From: Fodinicola feengrottensis
GTDB taxonomy: Bacteria > Actinomycetota > Actinomycetes > Mycobacteriales > HKI-0501
Assembly: GCF_010993775.1 (NCBI RefSeq)
Contig: NZ_WOTO01000006.1
Span: 1-64,000, forward strand
DNA: 64,000 bases
Direction of reading: 5' to 3'
Each line of letters opens with the position of its first letter. Position 1 is the first letter of the stretch. The notes under the pieces are model-generated. The model saw nothing but the letters and a program-made list of their open reading frames with translations, did no database searches and was not told where the DNA came from. Shown here piece by piece: positions 39,717-50,149 of the stretch. Made by a program: the position numbers and the translations under genes.

Positions 39717-40913
39717 ATGGCGGGATCTGTGATCGTGGCGGGTGCGCGTACGCCAATGGGCCGGTTGCTCGGCTCGCTGAAGGACTTCTCCGGCGCGGAG
39801 CTCGGCGGGATCGCGATCAAGGCGGCACTGGAACGGTCCGGGATCGGGCCGGAGGCCGTGCAGTACGTGATCATGGGTCAGGTGCTGCAGGCCGGCGCCG
39901 GGCAGATCCCGTCCCGGCAGGCCGCGGTCGCCGCCGGCATCCCGATGACGGTGCCGTCGCTGACCATCAACAAGGTCTGCCTGTCCGGGCTGGACGCGAT
40001 CGCGTTGGCCGACCAGCTGATCCGGGCCGGCGAGTTCGACATCGTGGTGGCCGGCGGCATGGAGTCGATGACGAACGCGCCGCACCTGCTGCCCAAGTCG
40101 CGCTCGGGCTACAAGTACGGCGCGATCGAGATGGTCGACGCGATGGCGTACGACGGCCTCACCGACGCTTTCGACCACATCCCGATGGGCGAGTCGACCG
40201 ACCGCTACAACGAAAAACTCGGCATCAAGCGGGAAGACCAGGACGCTTTTTTGCGCGCGGTCGCACCAACGGGCGCGCGCGTGCGCAGAAAGACGGCCTC
40301 TTCGAAGCGGAAATCACCCCGGTCAGCATTCCGCAACGCAAGGGCGACCCGATCGTTTTTCGCCGTTGACGAAGGAATCCGCGCGGACACGACCGTCGAC
40401 GGACTCGCGAGACTGCGGCCAGCCTTTGGCAAGGAAGGCACCATCACGGCTGGTACGGCATCCCAGATCTCCGATGGCGCCTGTGCGGTTGTCGTTGTCA
40501 GCAAAGCGAAAGCCAAGAGCTGGGGCTGGAGTGGATCGCCGAGATCGGTGCCCACGGAAATGTCGCCGGCCCGGACAACTCGCTGCAGTCGCAGCCGTCG
40601 AACGCCATCAAGCACGCCCTGTCCAAAGAGGGCCTCTCGGTGTGTGACCTCGACCTGATCGAGATCAACGAGGCTTTCGCGGCCGTCGGGCTGCAGTCCA
40701 TGGCGGACCTGGAAGTCGACGAGGAGAAGGTCAACGTGAACGGCGGCGCGATCGCGCTCGGTCACCCAATCGGGATGTCCGGCGCTCGGCTCGCGTTGCA
40801 CCTCGCCCTGGAACTGCGTCGCCGCGGCGGCGGCGTCGGTCGGCGCGGCCGCGCTGTGCGGTGGCGGCGGCCAGGGTGACGCTTTGATTCTGCGCGTACC
40901 AAGCAAGAAGTAA
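39717..40913 (+). CDS. Acetyl-CoA C-acetyltransferase (frame broken four times)
   Basis: A biosynthetic-type thiolase of 396 residues that condenses two acetyl-CoA to acetoacetyl-CoA. The first catalytic Cys is in [12 protein letters not shown] near residue 88, the His in [16 protein letters not shown], and the second Cys in the repaired [12 protein letters not shown]. Start ATG 39717 follows GGGAGGACG. Lesions: T6 for T4 (40247-40252), T5 for T4 (40356-40360), one A lost near 40514 and a tandem TCGG duplication (40836-40843). Its TAA shares a base region with the meaB start. Confidence 0.92.
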
Positions 40914-41907
40914 ATGGCCACAGCTCAAAAGCCGCTCCGCCGGGACGCGCCACTCGCGGAGGTCCTGGAGCGGGCTCAGAACGCCGATCCGCGGGCGGTC
41001 GCGCGGCTGATCAGCCTGGTCGAGGACGACAGTCCGGCGCTGCGCGAGGTCGCCGCCGCGCTGGCGCCGCACACCGGCCGGGCCCAGGTGTTGGGCCTGA
41101 CCGGCTCGCCCGGCGTCGGCAAGTCGACGTCCACCAACGCGTTGGTGGCGGCCATCCGTAAGCAGGACAAGCGGGTCGGCGTCCTGGCCGTCGACCCGTC
41201 GTCGCCGTTCTCCGGCGGCGCGCTGCTCGGTGATCGCGTACGCATGCAGGACCACGCCACCGACAGTGGCGTCTACATCCGGTCGATGGCGTCCCGTGGC
41301 CACCTCGGCGGGCTGTCGTGGGCGACGCCCCAAGCCGTACGGGTGCTGGACGCGGCCGGCTGCGATGTGGTCATGGTGGAGACGGTCGGCGTCGGCCAGG
41401 CGGAGGTCGATGTCGCCTCGCTCGCCGACACGACCGTGGTTTTGCTGGCGCCCGGAATGGGTGACGGCATCCAGGCCGCGAAGGCCGGGATCCTGGAAAT
41501 CGCCGACATTTTCGTGGTGAACAAGGCCGATCGGGACGGCGCTGACCAGGTCGTACGCGACCTGAACGGGATGCTGCGGCTCGGCGGCCGGCATGCGGAG
41601 GCGGGCGCGTGGCGGCCGGAGATTGTGTCGACGGTCGCTTCAGAGGGCAAGGGCATCGACGACGTACTGACTGCCATTGACAAGCACCGCGCCTGGATGG
41701 AGGAGAGCGGCGAGCTCCACCGCCGCCGGCTCCGCCGGGCCGCCGCTGAGATCGAGGCGATCGCCGTCCGTCAAGACGCTGCGCGAGCGGATGGGTGACC
41801 TGCGCGGCCAGCAGGCGCTCGGCTCGCTGGCCGCCGCCGTCGTCGAAGGCCGCCAGGACCCGTACGTCAGCGCCGACCGTCTCATCGACGGCCTTAGCTC
41901 TGAGTGA
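40914..41907 (+). CDS. meaB: MeaB-type G-protein chaperone of B12 mutases (frame broken)
   Basis: A 329-residue P-loop GTPase that loads and protects adenosylcobalamin in acyl-CoA mutases. Walker A is LTGSPGVGKSTSTNALV near residue 63, the switch Asp/Glu region DPSSPFSGGALLGDR and METVGVGQAEVDV, and the base-recognition motif NKAD. A tandem CCGT duplication (41764-41771) shifts the frame before the C-terminal dimerisation arm (TLRERMGDLRGQQALGSL). It is translated directly after the thiolase. Confidence 0.94.
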
Positions 41908-42020
41908 TCCCCGTTTGTCCGCATGGGCGAGTAATCCCGGATAACGATTGCCTCACGGCGAGAGCACGATCGGGTTACGGGGGCGGCCGAGGCTAGCGGG
42001 TCAGACGAGGGTGTCCTGGC

Positions 42021-45000
42021 ATGGGGCCGATGGCGGTGGCGGTACGGGGTCTGTTGTATCGGCGGGGGCGTTCCCTCACGGTTTTTCGCGGTAGCGGTGA
42101 TCGCCATGACCGCGGCCGTCGTGGGTCCGGCGTACGCCCGAGCCGCGGAGCAGTCTCTGCTGGTCAGCGCGTTGCGCGCGGCACCGGCGTCGATCGTGGG
42201 CATCCGCGTCTCGAGTCCTTACCTTCCGCTGCGGTACGTCACGGCAGGCTCGGAAATCAGCATTGACGCGCACAGCGAGTCGCCTGCGGTGGTCGGTAGC
42301 GAAGTGGCCAATGCCGGAGCCGTGGACCCGTTGCTGGCCAAGCCGGTGGGCGGGTTGGAGATGGTCGCCGGCTTCACCAATGCGAAGTCCGAGCTGGTAG
42401 CCACCACCGTGGTCTACCGCGACGGCGCGTGCGCTCACCTCCGGATCGTCGCCGGCACCTGCGATATCGACAGTGGCGTGGTGATCTCGAAACGCTCGGC
42501 CGCGACCACCGGGATGCACGTCGGGAGCAAGCTCGACCTGAAAGGTCTTAAGACCGCGGGGTCGCCGAAGTCTGTGCCGGTCACCGGCTTGTACGAGCCG
42601 GTGAACCCGGAAGAGCCGTACTGGCTGGCGCAGCCGTACTTCGACTTCCGGCTGGTGAACCTGGACCGGGAGACCACGATTCAGGGCGTCGACGCGGTCT
42701 TCGGCGGGGAACACCTGCTCGGGGGTCTGCCGGGAGAGCTGACCGTCGTCGCGGATGTGGCGATGCGGGTCGACCAGGTCCGGCTCGACGACATCGACCG
42801 CCTCCTCGGCAAGTACGCGGGCGTCGAGTCGACGATGAAGGGCAGCGGCTACGCCGTTAGCGAACAGCTGCAGACCGTGGTCGACCCGGTCACCGTCGGT
42901 CGCCGGCTGGTCGCGCTGTCGATCCCGCTGGTGGCTGCCGAGTTGGTGCTGATCGCCTGGTTCGTGCTGATGTTGGTGGTCTCGGACGCCACCGACGTAC
43001 GCGGGCCGGAGATCGCACTGGCCCGGTTACGCGGGCATCGCGGCAGGTCGGTGACCGCTTTCGGGCTGGCCGAGTCGCTGCTGTTGGTGCTGGCCGCAGG
43101 CCCGGTTGGCCTGCTGCTTGGTCTGCTGGCCACCGAGCTGGTGGCCCGCGGCCTGCTGGCTTCGGGCATCCACGTCGAGCTGCGGCTGCCGGTGTGGGTG
43201 GTGGCCGGCCTCGCGCTGGCCGGCGCTCTGGTGGCCGCGGCCATCGCCGGGCGCCGGGTGCTCGGGCTCAGCGTCGCCGACCTGCTGCGCCGGGTGCCGG
43301 CGCGCCGGCACGGCCTGCGGGCCGGCATCGCGGACGGCATCGTGGTCGCGTTGGCGGTGGCCGCGCTGGTCCAGCTGCTGACCGACCGAGGCCGCTCGGC
43401 GTCGCCGTTGGCGCTGGTGGCGCCCGCGATGGTGGCCGTCGTGATGGGCATTGGGGCGGCCCGCCTGCTGCCTCTGCTGGCGCGGTGGCAGCGCATCACG
43501 GCTCGTACGCGCGCCAACCTGGTCGGCATGCTCGGATGGACTCCGCTGGAGCGCCGGGCCAGTGGCCGACGGTCGATCCTGGTGGTCACCGTCGCCGTCG
43601 CGCTGCTCTTCTTCTCCTCGATCGCCTGGGATACCGCCGCCTCCGACCGGCAGGCCCGGGCGGCCGCGGAGGTGGGCGCGGACCGGGTGCTGACGGTACG
43701 GGCGAGCAGCGAGTTGGACTTGCTGCAGGCCGTCCGCAAGGCCGACCCGACCGGGCAGTACGCGATGGCCGCCGTCCAGTTCGCCGTCGGACAGAGCGGC
43801 AGCGTGAACGCCGTCCTCGGGGTGGACTCCAGCCGGTTGGCGGCCGTCGCGCGGTGGGATCGCGGTGGCCTCACCGAGCCGGTCGCGGCGATCGCCCAGG
43901 CGTTGTCGAAGCCGGCGCCGGCGACGCCGCTGCTGATGCACGGCCCGGAGCTGGCGCTGCGGGTGGTAGGAGACCAGCTGAAGTCGGCGCGCGGCCGCTC
44001 ACCCTCGAGGTGTCGTCGCTGCGCGACAACCACGGACAGCCGGTGAACGTACCGATGGGCGCTCTCCGGCAGGGAGCCCAGACGCTCCGGGCGCCGCTGC
44101 CCGGCTGCGCCGCCGGCTGCCGGTTCGACGGCCTGCAGATCCAGCGTGATCCGCTGGATCTGCTGACCATCTCCGGACAGGTACAAGTCACTGGGCTGAC
44201 CGACGGGGGCAGCCCAGTGACCGGGTTCGCCGCGGCGAACGGGTGGCGGACACCGGACAGCGGCCTCAGCTCCCCGCACGCCACGTTGAGCGGCGACTCC
44301 ACCCTGACCGTGAGCTTCAACAGCGACGGCGGCGAGCAGATCTATGCCGCGCGGGCCGACACACCGTCGCCGATCCCGGCAGTGCTGGCTGGTACGGCGC
44401 CGCCACCGGTGCCGGCCGAGGCGCCAACGGACAGCTCCACGGACGTGCTTCCGGCACCGCCGACCGCTGCGCCCGACCCGGACAGCGACAACAGTGGGTT
44501 GAGCAAACCCGGGTCGAAGGTGGCGGGTCCGGACTTCTCGGTGCAGACACACACGTACCTGGTGGCCGCGCACGCTGACTACGTACCCAGCGTCAGCGGA
44601 TCGGTGCTGATGGCGGACCTGGCCTACCTCGACCGGGTGTCGAACACGTACGGCCGGGTCAGCCTCACCGACGAGGTGTGGCTCGCGCCGGACGCGCCCG
44701 CGTCGGTGCTGAAGAACCTGTCCGCCGCCGGCATCGAGACACTGTCCGAGACGACGTACGCCGGCCGGCTGGCGCAGCTGGACGGCCAAGGCCCGACGCT
44801 CGCGCTGCGGATGTACCTTGTCGCGGCGGTGGCCGCGCTGCTGCTCGCCGGTGGTGCCATCGTGGTGGCGGCGTACTTGGACGGCCGGGTGCGAGCGTAC
44901 GAGTTCGGGGTGCTGCGGCTGACCGGTGTGTCCGATCAGGTGCTGCGTGGAGCGGCCCGGTTGGAGCAGCTGGCTCCGGCGTTGGCGGGGGTGGTCGCCG

Positions 45001-45221
45001 GGTTGGTGGCCGGCGGGGTCGGCGCGGCGCTCGCGTTGCCGGCCATTCCGGTGTTCTCCGATCCGCCGCCCTTTCCGCGGCTGGTCTATCTGCCCGGCCC
45101 GGCGTGGCCGCTGGGCGCCGCGATGTTGGCGGCGGCCGTACTGACTGTGGTGGCTTTGTTGGTGGCGGTCCGGTCCGAACGCGGTGGGACTATCCGGCGC
45201 GTACAGGAGGGGCAGCAATGA
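42021..45221 (+). CDS. Large FtsX-type ABC transporter permease (frame broken twice)
   Basis: About 1066 residues with FtsX/MacB-like architecture: an N-terminal helix (TVFAVAVIAMTAAVVGPAYA), a long extracellular domain, a cluster of helices around residues 290-520, a second large extracellular domain, and a C-terminal helix trio ending in a Val/Leu-rich segment. Such proteins drive mechanotransmission rather than classic transport. A T5 run at 42082-42086 where T4 fits, and one G lost near 43983, break the frame. The stop overlaps the ATPase start, so it is one unit with two ATPases. Confidence 0.85.
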
Positions 45222-46057
45222 GCAGCGGTGTGGCGGTGTCCTGTGAGGGTCTGGTGCACATCTACCGCGCCGAGGACACCGAGGTGGTGGCGCTGGCCGG
45301 CATCGACCTGCAGGTGGCGGCCGGTGAGTCGGTCGCGCTGCTGGGACCGTCCGGCGCCGGCAAGTCGACGCTGCTGTCAATCCTCGCCGGTGTCCTTCGG
45401 CCCAGCGCCGGTCGGCTGCGGATCGGCGCGCACGCTGTCGAGTCGATGTCGCCGGCCCAGCTGCAGCGGATGCGAGCCGCCGAGGTCGGGGTGGTGCTGC
45501 AGGGGGCCAGCCGCAATCTGCTGCCTTATCTGACGGCGTACGACAACGTCCGGTTCGCGCAGCGGGCGGCGCCCAGGGGCGCTGAGCTGGATGCGCCGGA
45601 GGAAGTGCTGGACCTGCTCGGGTTGGAGTCGTTCGCGCGGGAGAAGTTCCAGGTGCTGACCCCCGGCCAACGACAGCGGCTCGCGGTCGCGGTGGCGGTG
45701 GCGCACTCGCCCGGCCTGCTGCTCGCCGACGAGCCGACCAGCCAGCTCGACCACGACGCCCGCGAGGAGGTGCTGGACGCGTTGGCGCAGGTCAACGCCG
45801 TACGCGGCACCACGGTGGTGGCGGTCACGCACGACCCGGAGGTCAGTGAGCGGGTCCGTCGTACGGTCACCATCCGGGATGGCCGGGTCGGCGCCGAGGG
45901 TCGCAGCGGCGAGGAGTTCGCGGTGGTCGGCCGGGGCGGCTCGCTGACCCTGCCGTTGGACGTGGTGGCCGCGCTGCCGCCAGGGACGCTGGTGCGCGTA
46001 CGACTGCAGGGGGGGGACGGCTCGGTGCTGCTGGAACCGACGGGGGAGGGCTCTTGA
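45218..46057 (+). CDS. ABC transporter ATPase 1, non-canonical signature motif
   Basis: A 279-residue ATPase partner of the FtsX-type permease. Walker A GPSGAGKST (about residues 43-51), Q-loop VVLQG, Walker B LLLADEPT and H-loop VTHD are complete. The signature motif, which should be LSGGQ, is LTPGQRQRL. After residue 230 there is an extra C-terminal tail (LTLPLDVVAALPPGTLVRVR) not usual in LolD/MacB-type ATPases. The frame is intact. The TGA overlaps the TTG start of the second ATPase. Confidence 0.9.
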   Translation: MSSGVAVSCEGLVHIYRAEDTEVVALAGIDLQVAAGESVALLGPSGAGKSTLLSILAGVLRPSAGRLRIGAHAVESMSPAQLQRMRAAEVGVVLQGASRNLLPYLTAYDNVRFAQRAAPRGAELDAPEEVLDLLGLESFAREKFQVLTPGQRQRLAVAVAVAHSPGLLLADEPTSQLDHDAREEVLDALAQVNAVRGTTVVAVTHDPEVSERVRRTVTIRDGRVGAEGRSGEEFAVVGRGGSLTLPLDVVAALPPGTLVRVRLQGGDGSVLLEPTGEGS

Positions 46058-46678
46058 GCGCGGTGGTGGAGGACGTAACGGTCCAGCGTGGCGGGCGGGA
46101 CGTGCTGGTAGGGGTGTCGTTGCGGGTGCTGCCGGGCCAGCTGGTCGCCGTCACCGGCGCGTCCGGCGCTGGCAAGTCGACGCTGCTGTGGACAGTGGCC
46201 GGCTTGCTTCCGGTCGCCAGCGGCCAGATCAGCCTGGACGGCTGCGCCCCCGCCGAGGTGGCCCTGGTGCCGCAGGACAACGGCCTGGTGCCGGTGCTGA
46301 CCGCCGCCGAGAACGTCGAGGTCGCCCTGCTCGCCCGCGGCCTGGCCGCCGCCGAGACCCGTGACCGGGCCGGTGCGGCGCTGGCGGCGGTCGGCCTCAC
46401 GTCACACGCCGACCAGCTGGTGGAAGAACTCTCCGGAGGCCAGCAACAGCGGGTCGCGGTGGCCCGCGGCATGGCGGTCGCACCGGCCCTGTTGCTGGCC
46501 GACGAGGTCACCAGCGAACTCGACGCCACCAACCGCCAACTCGTCCTGGAACTCCTGAGCGCCCACGCCCGTACCCGGCGCGGCCGTGGTCTTCGCCACC
46601 AACGACCCAGAAGCCGCGGACGTCTGCGACGCCGAACTCCACATCGCCGACGGCCAAGCCACCCTGGTCCGTTCCTGA
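46054..46678 (+). CDS. ABC transporter ATPase 2, H-loop Asn (frame broken)
   Basis: A 207-residue ATPase with Walker A GASGAGKST, signature LSGGQQQR and Walker B LLLADEVT. In the repaired frame the H-loop reads VVFATNDPEA, with Asn where the switch His should be. It pairs with the LTPGQ-bearing ATPase 1, so one composite ATP site keeps all motifs and the other is degenerate. Start TTG 46054 has a GGGGGAGGG ribosome site. CCC for CC at 46574-46576 shifts the frame near the end. Confidence 0.87.
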
Positions 46679-46726
46679 TTTCCGACACCTCAGTGGTCAC
46701 ATCAGCCCCACCGGCAACAGGCCCGT

Positions 46727-46792
46727 CGTCGACTGCGGGACAAACCCCCCCACACTCGGCGTCGAGCGTGGGACAAAGTCCCGCACTCGACG
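46727..46792. repeat. Paired palindromic repeat, copy 2
   Basis: Two palindromic units (46727-46761 and 46760-46792), in the opposite orientation to the related doublet at 8264-8327. The better unit reads CGTCGAGCGTGGGAC, AAA, GTCCCGCACTCGACG. Similarity to copy 1 continues a few bases outside the palindromes on both sides. It lies between the ABC ATPase and the iron-siderophore lipoprotein gene. Confidence 0.8.
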
Positions 46793-46844
46793 AAATCTGG
46801 TCCTCACCGGTGGCATCGAGGTGAGTCAAGGTACGGAAAAGAGA

Positions 46845-46863
46845 GTAGGTAAGGCTAACCTAT
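46845..46863 (+). promoter_or_regulatory. IdeR/DtxR-type iron box
   Basis: GTAGGTAAGGCTAACCTAT matches about 16 of 19 positions of the IdeR/DtxR consensus and is 42 bp upstream of the siderophore-binding lipoprotein start. With the site at 18716 it defines two iron-repressed units in the window. Confidence 0.88.
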
Positions 46864-46905
46864 CTTCATAGGCTCGTGGGAGCCCTGTGGACTGGAGGAG
46901 GTCGA

Positions 46906-47932
46906 ATGACTTCGCAGCTCGTCGCCCTGCCGGAAGCGGTGACCAGGCGTGGACTGCTGGGTGGGCTGGGCGGACTCGCGGTGGCGGGGACGCTGGCTGG
47001 GTGTGGTGGTGGGGCCGGTACGTCGGCGGCCGGGGCGGATCCGGGGTTTCCGGTCAGTATCAAGCACAAGTTCGGGACGACAACGATCGCGCGCAAGCCG
47101 CGGCGGGTGATCGCGATAGGGACCGGGTCCTGCGACATCGACGCGTTGGTGGCGTTGGGAGTGGCGCCGGTCGGGGTGTCCAGGGACGAGTCCAACGGGG
47201 CCGGGGTTTTCCCCTGGCTGAAGGAGAAGATCGACCTGAAGAAGACCCAGCTGCTGAGCATCGGCAAGGGGGTCGACTTCGAGAAGGTGGCCGCGTTGCG
47301 GCCGGATCTGATCCTCGCGACCACCCACTTCAAGCTGGCCGAGGACTACCGGAAACTGTCCCAGATAGCGCCGACAATCGGCTACCTGACGGGCTGGGGC
47401 ACCGATTCCTGGCAGGACCTCACGCGGCTCGCGGGCAAGGCGGTCGGGCTGCCGGCGGTGGCCGAGACGGCGATTCGGGAGACCGAGGCAGCCGTTGCCG
47501 CGGCGGCGAAAAGGTACGCGCTGACAGGAAAAACCTTTACCGCCTCGGTGGTGTACGCCCCGGATGTCTTCACCCTGGTGTCGCAGGCGGACTTCGCGGT
47601 GAAGTTCTTCGTCCAGCTGGGGATGCGGCTGCCGGCGTCGATCGACAAGGTCCGGCCGGCCGGCGGCGGCAAGCTGACCGGGCAGCTCAGCATGGAGCAG
47701 CTGGACCTGTTGGACGCGGATCTGTTGATCGTCGGTTTTCCCAGCCCGGCCGCGAAAAACCACCTTTGAAGGCAACGCGGTCTTCAAGGGGCTCGCCGCG
47801 GTCCGCGACAAACGGTATTTCAGCACCGACCTCGAAACCATCAGCGTCCTGCGCTACCCGTCAGTGCTCGGCGTGCGCTGGCTGCTCGGCCAACTGGAGC
47901 CGGCCCTCAAGATCGCCGTTGGGAAGTCCTAA
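46906..47932 (+). CDS. Iron-siderophore ABC transporter substrate-binding lipoprotein (frame broken)
   Basis: A 341-residue FepB/FecB-type binding protein. The N-terminus has a Tat-like TRRGLLGGLGG followed by a lipobox LAGC, so it should be a membrane-anchored lipoprotein. The two-lobed fold shows VIAIGTGSCDIDALVALGV and FEKVAALRPDLILA. An A5 run at 47755-47759 where A4 fits breaks the frame after PSPAAK. No permease or ATPase gene is adjacent, so it must work with components encoded elsewhere. An iron box lies upstream. Confidence 0.9.
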
Positions 47933-48168
47933 CTAGCGCAGACCGCCTCTTGGCAGCTGGCCAGCCGCAGCTGCCCGGTGGTGCGGTCGTACGACAGCCG
48001 GCGGTGCAGCTCGAGCAGCGGCACGTCACCGGCCGGGTCCGGGATCCGCAGCGTGCTGATCCGGTCACCCGGCCGGTGTGGCGGGTCGTACGCCTGCGGA
48101 GTCTCGTCGAAGTCGGCGCTCACGCCCACCACTTCGCCATCGCGGTCTATCAGCGCTCTCAGCAACAT
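47929..48168 (-). CDS. Small protein of unknown function
   Basis: A 79-residue acidic protein (MLLRALIDRDGEVVGVSADF at the start) with no membrane segment or known motif. The stop overlaps the end of the convergent iron lipoprotein gene by four bases. Codon use looks like the neighbouring genes, with G/C at most third positions, which supports it being real. Function not recognised. Confidence 0.5.
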   Translation of the reverse strand: MLLRALIDRDGEVVGVSADFDETPQAYDPPHRPGDRISTLRIPDPAGDVPLLELHRRLSYDRTTGQLRLASCQEAVCAS

Positions 48169-48340
48169 TGCCGGTCCACCCCTCGCTACCGTCCCGACGG
48201 GCCACCAGCCAAGCGCCCGTCCACTCTGGGCATGAGCTTGCCTGTTCGGGCAGCCGGGCGCATGAGTAGCACGTACTCATTTTCCTCCAGCGAACTACCC
48301 AGGTGTCGCGCTCAGGCCGCTGAGCTGCGGAAACGCGGAG

Positions 48341-49179
48341 CTAGCCCTTGACGGCGCCGGCCGTCACGCCACGCAGGAAGTAGCGCTGGAAGGCGAAGAA
48401 GAGGATGGCCATCGGGACCAGGCTGATCACCGTGGTCGCGGTCAGCGACGACAGGTCGACGCTGAACTCGGTGCTCGTGGTCGCGAGGCCGACGGTCAGC
48501 GTCTTCAGACTGTCGGTCTGGATCACCAACAGGGGCCAGAGGAAGTTGTTCCAGTTCGCCACGAAGGTGAGGATCGCCAGTACGGCCATCGGCTGGGCGG
48601 ACAGCGGCACGATCATCGAGACGAAGATCCGGGCGTTGGAGGCGCCGTCCACCCTGGCCGACTCCAGCAGTTCGTCCGGGATGCCGCGGACGAACTGGCG
48701 GAGCAGGAAAGTACCCAGCGGCGCGGACAGCCCGGGCAGGATCAGCGCCGCGTAGTTGTCGGTCAGCCCGAGACTGTTCGCGATCAGGTACGTCGGCACC
48801 AGCGTCACCGAGAACGGCAACATCATGGTGCTGATCAGCAGCAGAAAAACCGAGTCGCGACCGCGCCATTTCAGCTTGCTGAAAGCGAAAGCGGCCATCA
48901 GGTCCACCAGTACGGTCAACACCGTACCGACCGTGGAGACCAAGACTGTGTTGAACAACCAGGTCTGGATGGTGCCGAGCGCGAAGAGCTGTTGATAGCC
49001 GGCGAGGCTCCAGCCGGGAAAAAGCTCAGACTCAGGTCGTTGAAGGTGTGTACGTCCCGAAAAGACGCGAAGACGATCAGCGCGATCGGTGCCACACAAG
49101 CGAAAGTCACTATGATCGCGAAGATCTGCAGAACTGTCTGACGCCCGTAGCGGCGGAGGGTTTTGCTGCTGTCAGCCAC
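48341..49179 (-). CDS. Sugar ABC transporter permease, MalG type (frame broken)
   Basis: A permease of about 278 residues of the CUT1 carbohydrate family. There are six helices and the cytoplasmic coupling motif ELLESARVDGASNARIFVSM (EAA loop). Start GTG 49179 overlaps the stop of the first permease. An A5 run at 49019-49023 on the plus strand shifts the frame within LSLSFFPGW. It forms the channel with the MalF-type partner. No ATPase gene is adjacent, so a shared MsiK-type ATPase is likely. Confidence 0.9.
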
Positions 49180-50124
49180 GGCCGCGACCGTCCGATCGGG
49201 TGGCACGCAGGTAGAAAGCCGAGATCACCAGGGTGAGGAGCAGCAGGATCACGCTCATGGTGGCGGCATAGCCGACCGAGCCGCCGTTGAAGACGTTTTG
49301 GTAGATGTACCACATCGCGGTGTAGGTGGCGGTGCCCGGACCACCTTTGGTCATCACGAAAATCACGTCGAACACCTGCACCGACGCGATCGTGGTGAGG
49401 ATCAGCACGAACTGCATGACCGGTCGCAGCAGCGGCAGCTTGATGCTCCAGAAAGTACGCCACATGCCGGCGCCGTCGATGCGGGCGGCCTCCACCAGTT
49501 CGTCCGGGATGTCGTTCAGCCCGGCCATGAAAATGATCGAGTTGAAGCCGAGTGAGGACCACATGGTAATGACCGCGATGAAGAAGATCGCGAAGGTGCC
49601 GTTGGACAGCCACGGCACCTCGATGTCCAGTACGCGCTGGAAAAACAGGTTCAACGGGCCGGATTGCGGATCCACCAGCACCCGCCAGATCAGCCCGGTG
49701 GCCACAATGGACAGCAGCGACGGCAGGTAGATCAGCGAGCGGTAGAACCGCAGACCGGCCAGTTTGCTGGAGAGCAGGACGCCGACCGCGAGCGGCACGG
49801 TCATCGTCAGCGGCACCAGGATCACCAGGAAGAGCAGCGTGTTCTTCAGCGTGCTCAGGAAAAGCGAGTCGGACAGGATGGTGGCGAAGTTGGCCAGTCC
49901 GACGAACCGGAAATCGCCCAGCAGTGACCCGTCCTGAAAAACCAGCACGAACGTGTAGACGAACGGGACCAGGATGAACACTCCGAAGAGCAGGGCCTTG
50001 GGCAGCAGGAAAAGGGCGGCGTCCCGGTAGGTGGCGGCGCGGCCGACCGCCGGCGGCGGCGCCGGCGCGCTGGCAGATTTTCCGGCGCCGCTGGGGAAAG
50101 CCTCGTCTCCTGGACGCTGACCAA
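49172..50124 (-). CDS. Sugar ABC transporter permease, MalF type (frame broken)
   Basis: A permease of about 317 residues, paired with the MalG-type gene. The first helix is LLFGVFILVPFVYTFVLVFQ, and the EAA coupling loop is ELVEAARIDGAGMWRTFWSI. Start TTG 50124 is chosen because it is the only start after a ribosome-like site downstream of the binding-protein stop, and it yields an Ala/Pro-rich cytoplasmic tail once the frame is corrected near 50082. The upstream gene stops 25 bp before. Confidence 0.87.
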
Positions 50125-50149
50125 AACCTCGGTGTCCTTTCCGGTGCGG

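Noticed and set aside
42849..45380. An 843-residue open frame on the minus strand
   Set aside because: It lies opposite the FtsX-type permease and is Arg/Pro-rich low-complexity sequence, the usual mirror of a high-GC gene.
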